Shown here piece after piece: positions 1-6,385 of a stretch of DNA of 38,496 bases (its first letter is position 1; each line of letters starts with the position of its first letter). The position numbers and the translations under genes are program-made. The notes under the pieces are model-generated. The model was not told the origin of the DNA. It saw only the letters and a list, made by a program, of their open reading frames with translations, and searched no databases. The stretch is from VGCC01 sp964495555 (GTDB lineage Bacteria > Actinomycetota > Actinomycetes > S36-B12): contig CAZBWA010000010.1 of the NCBI GenBank assembly GCA_964495555.1, forward strand, positions 1-38,496. The letters run 5' to 3'.

Positions 1-37
1 GCCTTCGGGCGTGCGGGTTCGAGTCCCGCCTTCCGCA
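1..37 (+). tRNA. tRNA-Leu, 3' part only
   Basis: The left edge cuts this gene. Visible are a GCC-TTCG-GGC variable-arm hairpin (1-10), which marks a class II tRNA, then the T stem-loop (13-29, loop TTCGAGT), the 3' acceptor strand (30-36) and discriminator A37. The implied 5' acceptor GCGGAAG together with A73 fits tRNA-Leu; tRNA-Ser would have G73. CCA is not encoded, since CAC follows. The anticodon lies outside the window. The gene faces rdgB, whose frame runs into it. Confidence 0.85.
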
Positions 38-630
38 CACAGATCCCGGAGGACCGGGACGAGGGCTCGAAACGCCTGCCCGCGGTGGCTGATCGCGTCC
101 TTCTCGTCGGGACGTAGTTCGGCCGTGGTGAGGGCGTAGCCGGTCGGGACGAAGATCGGGTCGTAACCGAAGCCGTTCTCCCCACGCGGCGCATCCGTCA
201 GTGACCCGCTGAGCACGCCCTCGACCACCCGCTCCTCGCCCTCGGGAGTAGCGACCGCGGCAGCGCAATGGAATGCAGCGCCGCGGCGAGATGCGGGGAC
301 GTCGATGATCTGCGCGAGTACGAGGGCGAGGTTCGCAGCGTCGTCCCCGTGGGTACCGGCCCACCGTGCCGACAGGATCCCCGGCATCCCATTGAGAGCA
401 TCGACGCTCAGGCCCGAGTCATCCGCCACAGCGATGCACCCGGTGCGACGGGCGACATCGTGCGCCTTGAGCAAGGCGTTCGCTGCGAACGTGGTTCCCG
501 TCTCGGCGACATCGGGCAGATCGGGGAAGACATCGGTACCGACGAGTTCCACGTCGAGATCCGCGCTACTGAGGATGCGCCGGAGTTCGGCGACCTTGTG
601 CTGATTGCGCGTGGCGAGGACGATCTTCAT
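1..630 (-). CDS. rdgB: RdgB/HAM1 non-canonical purine NTP pyrophosphatase (3' end outside window)
   Basis: Hydrolyses dITP, XTP and ITP to monophosphates, keeping deaminated purines out of DNA. From ATG at 630 the frame is open for 210 codons to the window edge. The N-terminus MKIVLATRNQHK, the DDSGL motif (about residues 68-72), the SARWAG segment and the GENGFGYDP motif are diagnostic. The normal C-terminal helix ends near residue 197, yet no stop appears. The frame continues through the reverse complement of the tRNA-Leu gene (residues 199-210), so the protein must end inside or beyond that gene. It overlaps rph by 4 bp (ATGA) and is the last gene of murI-rph-rdgB. The family call is secure; the C-terminus is unknown. 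Confidence 0.9.
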   Translation of the reverse strand, partial: MKIVLATRNQHKVAELRRILSSADLDVELVGTDVFPDLPDVAETGTTFAANALLKAHDVARRTGCIAVADDSGLSVDALNGMPGILSARWAGTHGDDAANLALVLAQIIDVPASRRGAAFHCAAAVATPEGEERVVEGVLSGSLTDAPRGENGFGYDPIFVPTGYALTTAELRPDEKDAISHRGQAFRALVPVLRDLCAEGGTRTRTPEG

Positions 631-1346
631 CGCCCGAGTGCTGCGCGCTGCATCGTGGTGAGATCCGCGATTCCGGTTGCAGCGAGGTCGAGGAGCCGAT
701 CCAGGAGCTCCCGATCGAACGGCTCCCCCTCCGCGGTTCCCTGAACCTCCACGAACTTCCCGCCCCCCGTCATCACGACGTTCATATCCGTCTCGGCACG
801 CACGTCGTCGTCGTAGTGGAGGTCGAGCCGCGGCTCACCGTCGATGATCCCCACGCTCACGGCCGCCACCGAGTCCGTCAGCGGGTCGCGCGCGATGTGA
901 CCCTGGCCGATGGCCCACGTCACCGCGTCGGCAAGAGCGACGTAGGCGCCGGTGATCGCCGCAGTGCGCGTTCCACCGTCAGCCTGCAGGACATCGCAGT
1001 CGATGAGGATCGAGTTCTCGCCGAGCACGGACATATCCACGACGGCACGAAGACTGCGCCCGATCAACCGGGAGATCTCCTGGGTACGGCCACCCAATTT
1101 CCCCTTGACGGATTCACGCTGATTGCGTTCGTTAGTTGCGCGCGGGAGCATCGCGTACTCCGCTGTCACCCAGCCGGTGCCCGAGTCCTTGAGCCACCGG
1201 GGAACACCGGGCGTGAACGACGCGGTGCACAGCACCCGCGTCTTGCCGAACGACACGAGGGTGGAGCCCTCCGGGAAGTCCAGCCAGTTGCGCTCGAAGG
1301 ACACGGGACGCAGGTCGGACGAAGCGCGTCCGTCGGAGCGGGTCAT
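627..1346 (-). CDS. rph: Ribonuclease PH
   Basis: Phosphorolytic 3'-5' exoribonuclease that trims tRNA 3' ends. The protein has 239 residues, the usual length. It carries the RNase PH start MTRSDGRASSDLRPV, the GWVTAEYAMLPRAT segment, and GRTQEISRLIGRSLRAVVD, LIDCDVLQADGGTRTAAI and MTGGGKFVEVQGTAEG further on. ATG at 1346 lies 23 bp after the murI stop, and the stop overlaps the rdgB start (ATGA). A TACAGT hexamer ends 8 nt before the ATG, so an internal, nearly leaderless start is possible in addition to read-through from murI. Confidence 0.97.
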   Translation of the reverse strand: MTRSDGRASSDLRPVSFERNWLDFPEGSTLVSFGKTRVLCTASFTPGVPRWLKDSGTGWVTAEYAMLPRATNERNQRESVKGKLGGRTQEISRLIGRSLRAVVDMSVLGENSILIDCDVLQADGGTRTAAITGAYVALADAVTWAIGQGHIARDPLTDSVAAVSVGIIDGEPRLDLHYDDDVRAETDMNVVMTGGGKFVEVQGTAEGEPFDRELLDRLLDLAATGIADLTTMQRAALGR

Positions 1347-1369
1347 GGGCAGTGACTGTAGTGGGGTGC

Positions 1370-2161
1370 TCAGGCGCGCCGGACCGAGCCGAGTTCCGGT
1401 CCGAGGAAGCGGCGACCATGCCGCTCGAACTCATCCGGATCACCCGTCACCAGGAATGTATGGCGCGGACTTCCCTCGCTCGGATTGCGCAGGAGCCCCC
1501 GCGCCGTCAGCGTGCGGAACACGTCCTGGGCGGTCTCCTCCGCGCTGGACACCAGGGTCACGCCCTCCCCCATGACGTAGGACAGGACGCCGGTGAGGAG
1601 CGGGTAGTGCGTGCATCCGAGGACCAGGGTGTCGATGCCGGCCTCCTGCAGCGGCGCCAGATACTCGCGCGCGACGAGCACGACGTCCTCGCCGCTCGTG
1701 ATTCCCTCCTCCACCAATTCCACGAAACGCGGACACGCCTGACTGACCAGGGAGATCCCCGGTGCCGCGGCGAATGCGTCGTCGTAGGCCTGGGACGTGA
1801 TCGTCGCCTGCGTTCCGATGACACCGACGACGTTGCTGCGCGTCGTCGCGACGGCCCGACGCACGGCCGGATGGACGACTTCGATGACCGGGACGTCGTA
1901 GCGCTCCCGCGCGTCGCGCAGGGTCGCAGCGCTCGCCGAGTTACACGCGATCACCAGGACTTTGACTCCGGACTCCACGAGCCGGTCCATGATCTCGAGG
2001 GAGAACTCGCGCACCTCGGCGATGGGACGCGGACCGTACGGGCCCCGTGCCGTGTCCCCGATGTAGATGACAGATTCGTGCGGCAACTGATCCATGATCG
2101 CCCGGGCGACGGTCAGACCGCCGAACCCGGAGTCGAAGATGCCGATGGGGGCGTTGCTCAT
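1370..2161 (-). CDS. murI: Glutamate racemase
   Basis: Interconverts L- and D-glutamate for peptidoglycan. The 263 residues are full length. The family motifs are GIFDSGFGGLTV (D10, S11), the catalytic Cys73 in IACNSASA, and the second catalytic Cys183 with His185 in LGCTHYPLL. It is the first gene of murI-rph-rdgB. A TAGGCT hexamer ends 9 nt before the ATG, suggesting a very short 5' leader. In mycobacteria murI also lies near cysM and rph, so the order is ancestral. Confidence 0.97.
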   Translation of the reverse strand: MSNAPIGIFDSGFGGLTVARAIMDQLPHESVIYIGDTARGPYGPRPIAEVREFSLEIMDRLVESGVKVLVIACNSASAATLRDARERYDVPVIEVVHPAVRRAVATTRSNVVGVIGTQATITSQAYDDAFAAAPGISLVSQACPRFVELVEEGITSGEDVVLVAREYLAPLQEAGIDTLVLGCTHYPLLTGVLSYVMGEGVTLVSSAEETAQDVFRTLTARGLLRNPSEGSPRHTFLVTGDPDEFERHGRRFLGPELGSVRRA

Positions 2162-2211
2162 GTCGGGATCAGCCTACGGCGCGCGTCCCCCCACGGGGCC
2201 CCACTCATCCT

Positions 2212-2217
2212 TACTCT
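2212..2217 (+). promoter_or_regulatory. -10 hexamer TACTCT for the 137-residue membrane protein
   Basis: TACTCT matches the actinobacterial TANNNT -10. It predicts a transcript start near 2224 and a leader of about 36 nt carrying the AAGGAG ribosome binding site before the ATG at 2260. Inference from sequence only. Confidence 0.45.
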
Positions 2218-2259
2218 GGGGCGTCGGCATCCGGCCGGCCACTTCCCACAAGGAGTCGC

Positions 2260-2673
2260 ATGTCAGACACCCTCAGCCGACCCATCGGGGTCACGATCAT
2301 TTCCATCCTGCTGGTGGTCAGCGCAATCGCCAACATCATCATGGGGTTCATGTTCATCTTCTCGGCCTTCGGCGAGAACCCGACATACATCAACAACATC
2401 ACAGGAGAATCTGTCACCGTCTCCGGCTTCTTCCTGTGGTTCAACGGCGGCATGTTGATCCTGCTAGGCCTGATCTACTTCTGGCTGTCGAAGCTCGCCT
2501 GGGTGGGAAGCAACACCGCTCAGGTGATCATCTCGGTGCTGGCCGTGTTGAACATCATCTTCGGGTTCTTCAACCTCGGACACGGTGGTTGGATTCAGAT
2601 CATCCTGGGTCTGATCGTCGTGCTCATTGTGAACACCAAGCACGCACAGGCGTGGTTCCGGCAGTACGCGTAG
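2260..2673 (+). CDS. Small four-helix membrane protein of unknown function
   Basis: 137 residues with an AAGGAG ribosome binding site about 5 nt before the ATG. Hydrophobic segments lie at about 10-35, 55-78, 83-103 and 108-127. The polar loop after the first segment (about 38-54, with NPTYINNITGES) would face outside. There is no catalytic motif and I do not recognise a family. It is rich in Ile, Asn and Phe compared with its neighbours. It stands alone on the plus strand between the minus-strand genes murI and cysM, a place where mycobacteria carry a rhomboid-type membrane protein. It ends 3 bp before the cysM stop. Confidence 0.85.
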   Translation: MSDTLSRPIGVTIISILLVVSAIANIIMGFMFIFSAFGENPTYINNITGESVTVSGFFLWFNGGMLILLGLIYFWLSKLAWVGSNTAQVIISVLAVLNIIFGFFNLGHGGWIQIILGLIVVLIVNTKHAQAWFRQYA

Positions 2674-2676
2674 GGC

Positions 2677-3624
2677 CTACGCCCACAACTGGCCGTCGAG
2701 GGCACTCTCCGCATCGTCGAGGGTGCCCTCGTACGCGCCGGTGGACAGGTACTTCCACCCGCCGTCACACACGATGAACGCGATATCGGCCGGGATCCCC
2801 GCCTTATCGGCTTTCGCCGCCATACCCAAGGCAGCGTGCAGGATCGCGCCGGTCGAGATACCCGCGAAGATCCCCTCCTTGTCGAGGAGCTCACGGGTGC
2901 GGCGCAGCGCGTCCCGCGGACCCACCGAGTACCGAGTGGTGAGCACGGAGTCGTCGTACAACTCGGGGACGAAGCCCTCATCGAGGTTTCGGAGGCCGTA
3001 GACCAACTCGCCGTACCGCGGCTCGGCGGCCACGATCTGCACGCCTGGACGGTTCTCGCGCAGGTAGCGACCTACACCCATCAACGTCCCCGTCGTCCCG
3101 AGTCCGGCGACGAAGTGCGTGATCGTGGGCAGGTCCTCGAGAATTTCGGGCCCCGTGGTCTCGTAGTGCGCGCGGGCGTTCGCTTCATTGCCGTACTGGT
3201 AGAGCATCACCCAGTCCGGATTCTGCGACGCCATGTCCTTGGCCACGCGGACCGCCTCGTTCGAGCCTCCCGCAGCGGGCGAGTACACGATCTCCGCACC
3301 CCACATGCGGAGCACCTGACTGCGCTCGGGGCTCGTGTTCTCCGGCATCACGCACACGAGTCGATAACCGCGTTGACGCGCCACCATCGCGAGGGAGATT
3401 CCCGTGTTACCCGACGTCGGCTCGAGCAGCGTCGCCCCCGGGTGCAGGATCCCGTCCTTCTCTGCCGTGAGCACCATGGCTAACGCTGCCCGGTCCTTCA
3501 CCGATCCGGTGGGATTGCGATCCTCGAGTTTCGCCCAGAGTCGTACATCGGGCGAGGGGGACAACGCGGGGAGCCCCACGAGCGGAGTCCGACCCACAGA
3601 GTCCAAGAGAGAGTTGAAGCGCAT
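2677..3624 (-). CDS. cysM: CysM-type cysteine synthase (CysO/thiocarboxylate-dependent)
   Basis: PLP enzyme that in actinobacteria joins O-phosphoserine to the sulfur carried on CysO-thiocarboxylate. From the ATG at 3624 (MRFNSLLDSVGRTPLVGL) it has 315 residues. An upstream in-frame extension only reads antisense of cysO. Lys43 in NPTGSVKDRAA is the PLP lysine, EPTSGNTGIS binds substrate, and the C-terminal segment DGGWKYLSTGAYEGTLDDAE is typical of mycobacterial CysM. One base separates the cysO stop from the cysM ATG, so translation is probably coupled. Order mec-cysO-cysM supports the CysO-dependent type rather than plain CysK. Confidence 0.95.
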   Translation of the reverse strand: MRFNSLLDSVGRTPLVGLPALSPSPDVRLWAKLEDRNPTGSVKDRAALAMVLTAEKDGILHPGATLLEPTSGNTGISLAMVARQRGYRLVCVMPENTSPERSQVLRMWGAEIVYSPAAGGSNEAVRVAKDMASQNPDWVMLYQYGNEANARAHYETTGPEILEDLPTITHFVAGLGTTGTLMGVGRYLRENRPGVQIVAAEPRYGELVYGLRNLDEGFVPELYDDSVLTTRYSVGPRDALRRTRELLDKEGIFAGISTGAILHAALGMAAKADKAGIPADIAFIVCDGGWKYLSTGAYEGTLDDAESALDGQLWA

Positions 3625-3625
3625 G

Positions 3626-3898
3626 TCAGCCCCCCGCGACAGCCGGCAGGATCGTGATCGAGTCACCGTCCGCGACGACCGTGTCCAGTCCGGAGAGGAA
3701 CCGGACGTCTTCATCGTTGAGATAGACGTTCACGAATCGCCGTAATCCACTCTCATCGAGGAGGCGGTCACCGATACCCGGGTAGGAGGCCTCGAGGTCG
3801 GCAACGACGGCCTGCAGGGAGCCACCTGAGGCGGTGACGATCTTCTCGCCGCCGGTGTAGGTGCGCAGGATCGTCGGGATCCGGACTTCCACAGCCAT
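3626..3898 (-). CDS. cysO: CysO sulfur-carrier protein (ubiquitin-like)
   Basis: 90-residue MoaD/ThiS-fold carrier. It starts MAVEVRIPTILRTYTGGEK and ends in AVAGG. The Gly-Gly tail is the site of the thiocarboxylate that CysM uses to build cysteine. NVYLNDEDVRF and GLDTVVADGDSITILPAVAGG are characteristic of the fold. ATG at 3898 is preferred over the longer frame starting at 3955 because it gives the family's normal N-terminus. It lies 87 bp downstream of mec and directly before cysM. Confidence 0.95.
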   Translation of the reverse strand: MAVEVRIPTILRTYTGGEKIVTASGGSLQAVVADLEASYPGIGDRLLDESGLRRFVNVYLNDEDVRFLSGLDTVVADGDSITILPAVAGG

Positions 3899-3985
3899 GT
3901 CGACCTTCTTACTCGAGGGTCTTCCAGGGTAGGCAGGGGTGAACGGACGAGCCACTCGGGTCGATTACCTGCAAATCCTTGGCAG

Positions 3986-4411
3986 CTATGCCCCGACGAC
4001 CTCCACCGGCTCCTCCTCCACCGTCCCGTCGACGATGCGGAAGGAACGGAACTCGTAGGGACCCTCCTCGGATCCGCTCTCGCGGGTGGAGATCAGGACG
4101 TAATGCGCATTGGGCTCCGAGGCATAGGTGATGTCCGTGCGGGACGGATAGGCCTCGGTGGCGGTGTGCGAGTGGTAGATGACGACGGGCTCCTCGTCCC
4201 GCGCATCCATGTCCCGGTACAGGGCCAGGAGGGCCGCGGAGTCGAACTCGTAGAAGGTCGACGACCGGGCCGCGTTGACCATGGGTACGAACCGCTCCGG
4301 CCGATCCGAGCCCGCGGGCCCCGCGATGACACCGCACGCCTCGTCCGGATGGTCAGCCCGAGCGTGGGCCACGATGGCCTCCACGAGGTCGGGGGAGATC
4401 CTCAGCACCAC
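3986..4411 (-). CDS. mec: Mec, JAMM zinc peptidase that releases cysteine from CysO
   Basis: 141 residues. The JAMM/MPN+ metal site is visible: Glu24 (DEACGVIAG), His80-Ser-His82 and Asp93 (HSHTATEAYPSRTD). In Mycobacterium this enzyme cleaves the CysO-Cys conjugate. A strong ribosome binding site, AGGAGGG, lies 5 nt before GTG-GTG at 4411. A TAGAAT -10 lies at 4443-4448 on the minus strand. It heads mec-cysO-cysM and is transcribed away from the rhodopsin gene across 166 bp. Confidence 0.95.
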   Translation of the reverse strand: MVLRISPDLVEAIVAHARADHPDEACGVIAGPAGSDRPERFVPMVNAARSSTFYEFDSAALLALYRDMDARDEEPVVIYHSHTATEAYPSRTDITYASEPNAHYVLISTRESGSEEGPYEFRSFRIVDGTVEEEPVEVVGA

Positions 4412-4424
4412 GGAAACCCTCCTA

Positions 4425-4471
4425 AAGTGGACATTTCACCCTATTCTAGGCCCTCGAGGGCGCGTCCACTT
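4425..4471. promoter_or_regulatory. Divergent mec/rhodopsin promoter with inverted repeat
   Basis: AAGTGGAC (4425-4432) and its exact complement GTCCACTT (4464-4471) flank 31 bp. That interval holds overlapping -10 hexamers for both strands, TATTCT on plus (4442-4447) and TAGAAT on minus (4443-4448), and the palindrome CCCTCGAGGG (4451-4460). On the minus strand GTGGAC lies 15 bp from TAGAAT and could act as the -35. The layout suggests one shared control point for both transcripts, but no regulator is identified. Confidence 0.45.
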
Positions 4472-4544
4472 GCACAACCTATGAACCACGAGGACGCTTG
4501 GCCTCGCCTCGGGGGGTCATGAGACCTGCGGGGGCACACACGGA

Positions 4545-4560
4545 GGGGCGCAGGCGCCCC
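4545..4560 (+). other. GC hairpin just before the rhodopsin ribosome binding site
   Basis: GGGGCG-CAGG-CGCCCC forms a 6-bp all-GC stem in the rhodopsin leader. It ends 5 nt before the AAGGAGG ribosome binding site (4566-4572). It could shield or expose that site, or simply stabilise the 5' end. Confidence 0.4.
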
Positions 4561-4577
4561 CAGTCAAGGAGGCACAT

Positions 4578-5405
4578 GTGGGCGCACTCGCTCTAGATTT
4601 CTCGCAGTACCAGACCGTTTATAACGTTCTGTCCTTCGCATTGGCATCGATGCTCGCGACGTTCATCTTCCTGCTGGTCGTGCAGGGTCGCGTTCTTCCC
4701 CGCTACCGCCAGGCCCTCGTGGTCTCGGCGATGGTGTGTTTGATCGCCGCCTACCACTACTACCGGATCTTCGACTCGTTCCGGCATAGCTACATCGCGA
4801 TCGACGAGGGCGCTCCCGCCGCGGCGATGAACGCGATGTCCTACGTCCTCGTCAACGGCGAGGGCTTCAACGAGGGCTACCGCTACGTGGACTGGTTGCT
4901 GACCGTCCCGCTGCTGCTCTTCGAAACGATCGCGGTCCTCGCGCTTCCGCGCGCACTCCGCAAGAGCCTGCTCATGAAGCTCATCCCCGCCTCGGCGCTG
5001 ATGATCATCCTGGGCTACCCGGGCGAGATCGCCATGGACACCGCACCCAAGGCCATCTGGGGCGCGCTCTCCACGATCCCGTTCCTCTACATCCTGTACG
5101 TCCTCTGGGTGGAGCTCAGCAAGTCCATGAACACCCAGCCGGAGCAGGTGCGCAAGGACCTCAACGGCCTGCGTCTGCTGCTGCTGGCCACGTGGGGTGT
5201 GTACCCGATTTCGTACATGTTCCCGATGTTCGGCCTGGACGGTGCGGACGCATTCGTCTGGCGCCAAGTGGGTTACTCCGTGGCCGACGTGCTCGCGAAG
5301 TGTCTCTTCGGCCTGCTGATCTACAAGATCGCACGCGAGAAGAGCGCCAACGATTCCCGCGAGTTCGCCGAGCAGGAGATCGAAGCAGCACCCTCCAGCA
5401 AGTAG
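4578..5405 (+). CDS. Actinorhodopsin (xanthorhodopsin-like), light-driven proton pump
   Basis: 275-residue seven-helix retinal protein. Helix C has the pump motif Asp105-Thr109-Glu116 (VDWLLTVPLLLFE): counterion, and the carboxylate that donates a proton to the Schiff base. Leu113 sits at the spectral-tuning position and predicts green absorption. Lys241 (VLAKCLFG) binds retinal, and His60 in helix B matches the His that pairs with the counterion. Gly162 (WGALSTIPFLYILYVLW) aligns with Trp138 of bacteriorhodopsin, the position that is Gly in carotenoid-binding xanthorhodopsin. GTG at 4578 is the start: AAGGAGG lies 5 nt upstream, and the overlapping ATG at 4576 hits a stop after six codons. 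No retinal or carotenoid synthesis gene is in the window. A hairpin terminator follows. Confidence 0.96.
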   Translation: MGALALDFSQYQTVYNVLSFALASMLATFIFLLVVQGRVLPRYRQALVVSAMVCLIAAYHYYRIFDSFRHSYIAIDEGAPAAAMNAMSYVLVNGEGFNEGYRYVDWLLTVPLLLFETIAVLALPRALRKSLLMKLIPASALMIILGYPGEIAMDTAPKAIWGALSTIPFLYILYVLWVELSKSMNTQPEQVRKDLNGLRLLLLATWGVYPISYMFPMFGLDGADAFVWRQVGYSVADVLAKCLFGLLIYKIAREKSANDSREFAEQEIEAAPSSK

Positions 5406-5419
5406 TCACACGTACGCGC

Positions 5420-5457
5420 CCATCGGCGGTCGGAGCCTCGGCTCCGGCCGCCGATGG
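5420..5457. terminator. Bidirectional hairpin terminator between rhodopsin and DUF2017 gene
   Basis: A 17-bp stem with one G-U pair and a CTCG loop (5420-5436 with 5441-5457), placed between converging stops at 5405 and 5462. It lacks a long T tract, as is common in high-GC actinobacteria. It should serve both strands. Confidence 0.75.
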
Positions 5458-5461
5458 CGTT

Positions 5462-6022
5462 TCACGAGTCGATAAGGCTCTGGACCAACGTCTCCTGCAT
5501 GTAGGTGAGCCAGTCGTAGAGGTGGAAGAGCCCGATACGTGGGTCGGACCCGGGCAGGTCGGCAAGGTCGTGCTGCCAGTCCTCCGTGATTCCCAGACGC
5601 GTACCCAGGATCAAGCGCACGTCATTGAGGAACCCCAGCCACTGCACGGCCGCCGGTTCATCGATCGTCAGCGTGACGTCGCCGTCGTCGGAGGTGGCCA
5701 CGGCCTCCTTCACCGAAGTCGCCCGGGCGCACTTCTCCAGCCGTAGGTCCTGCTCGGTGAAACGTCGGAAATCCTCAGCCGCCTCGGCGTCATCGCGATA
5801 CGCATCGGGGAATAAGCGCGCCATGGCCGCATCCTCGGGAGTGCGGACAGGACGATTGAGGCTGCCCATGATGGCGTCCAGGGGATCGTCCACCACGGTG
5901 TCCTCCTCGGGCGCGACGAGGTCGAGCACCTGATTCGCCAAGGACGTCAGCAGCCCACGCTCGACCGCATCGAAGGTGATCGTGAACTGACTGTCCGCAC
6001 TGCGATCGAAACCCTGGGTCAC
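5462..6022 (-). CDS. DUF2017 family protein
   Basis: 186 residues, acidic, with no membrane segment. It matches the actinobacterial DUF2017 family: an N-terminal FDAVERGLLTSLANQVLDLV segment, a central LFPDAYRDDAEAAEDFRRFTE segment and a C-terminal LADLPGSDPRIGLFHLYDWLTYMQE segment. The family almost always follows clpS, as here, where the clpS stop is 2 bp upstream of its start. Function is unknown; the constant pairing suggests a role near ClpS/ClpCP proteolysis, which is inference. Confidence 0.9.
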   Translation of the reverse strand: MTQGFDRSADSQFTITFDAVERGLLTSLANQVLDLVAPEEDTVVDDPLDAIMGSLNRPVRTPEDAAMARLFPDAYRDDAEAAEDFRRFTEQDLRLEKCARATSVKEAVATSDDGDVTLTIDEPAAVQWLGFLNDVRLILGTRLGITEDWQHDLADLPGSDPRIGLFHLYDWLTYMQETLVQSLIDS

Positions 6023-6024
6023 GG

Positions 6025-6321
6025 TCAGTCCCTGCTCACGGTCGCCCAGAGGCCGTAGGAGTGCATGGCATTCGTGTCACGCTCCATCTCCTCACGTGAC
6101 CCACTCGCCACCACGGCCCGCCCGTCGTAATGGACGGCGCGCATGAGGGTCTCGGCCTTCTCCCGGGGGTACTTGAAGTAGGTCATGAAGACGTACGTGA
6201 CGTAGGACATGAGGTTCACAGGGTCGTTCCAGACGATGGTCACCCAGGGCCGATCGGTGGACACGTCGAACTCGGTCGCCTCGTCGGGGAGGATCGGGGC
6301 CTCCACGGGAGCGGACGTCAT
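6025..6321 (-). CDS. clpS: ClpS, N-end-rule adaptor of the Clp protease
   Basis: 98 residues. ClpS delivers substrates with N-degron residues to the ClpC/ClpA ATPase. It shows WVTIVWNDPVNLMSYVTYVFMTYF, matching the family's DDPVN-motif, and ETLMRAVHYDGRAVVASGSREEMERD. ATG at 6321 gives the family's short flexible N-terminus; longer in-frame starts read antisense of the divergent gene. GGGAG lies 9 nt before the ATG. It forms a unit with the DUF2017 gene. Confidence 0.95.
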   Translation of the reverse strand: MTSAPVEAPILPDEATEFDVSTDRPWVTIVWNDPVNLMSYVTYVFMTYFKYPREKAETLMRAVHYDGRAVVASGSREEMERDTNAMHSYGLWATVSRD

Positions 6322-6373
6322 CCCACCAGTCTCCCAAGGTCGCGCCGCGGAGGATGCCCGGCCCGGGCGGCCG

Positions 6374-6379
6374 TACTCT
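6374..6379 (+). promoter_or_regulatory. -10 hexamer TACTCT, leaderless start for class-V aminotransferase
   Basis: TACTCT is followed by exactly 6 nt and then GTG at 6386, with no ribosome binding site. This is the usual geometry of leaderless actinobacterial genes. Confidence 0.6.
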
Positions 6380-6385
6380 GGCACG

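Noticed and set aside
1352..2458. Long plus-strand open frame opposite murI, and similar long frames at 816-1355, 8794-10269 and 12252-14258
   Set aside because: Each lies antisense to a clear conserved gene, has no family motif, and is Arg/His/Gly-rich as expected of GC-rich shadow frames.
2660..2690. CGTAGG-G-CCTACG dyad between the 137-residue gene and cysM as a terminator
   Set aside because: It leaves no loop and no T tract and overlaps coding sequence.
4481..4522. 13-codon frame (MNHEDAWPRLGGS) in the rhodopsin leader
   Set aside because: No ribosome binding site or -10 placed for it; frames this short arise often in leaders. It could still be checked by ribosome profiling.
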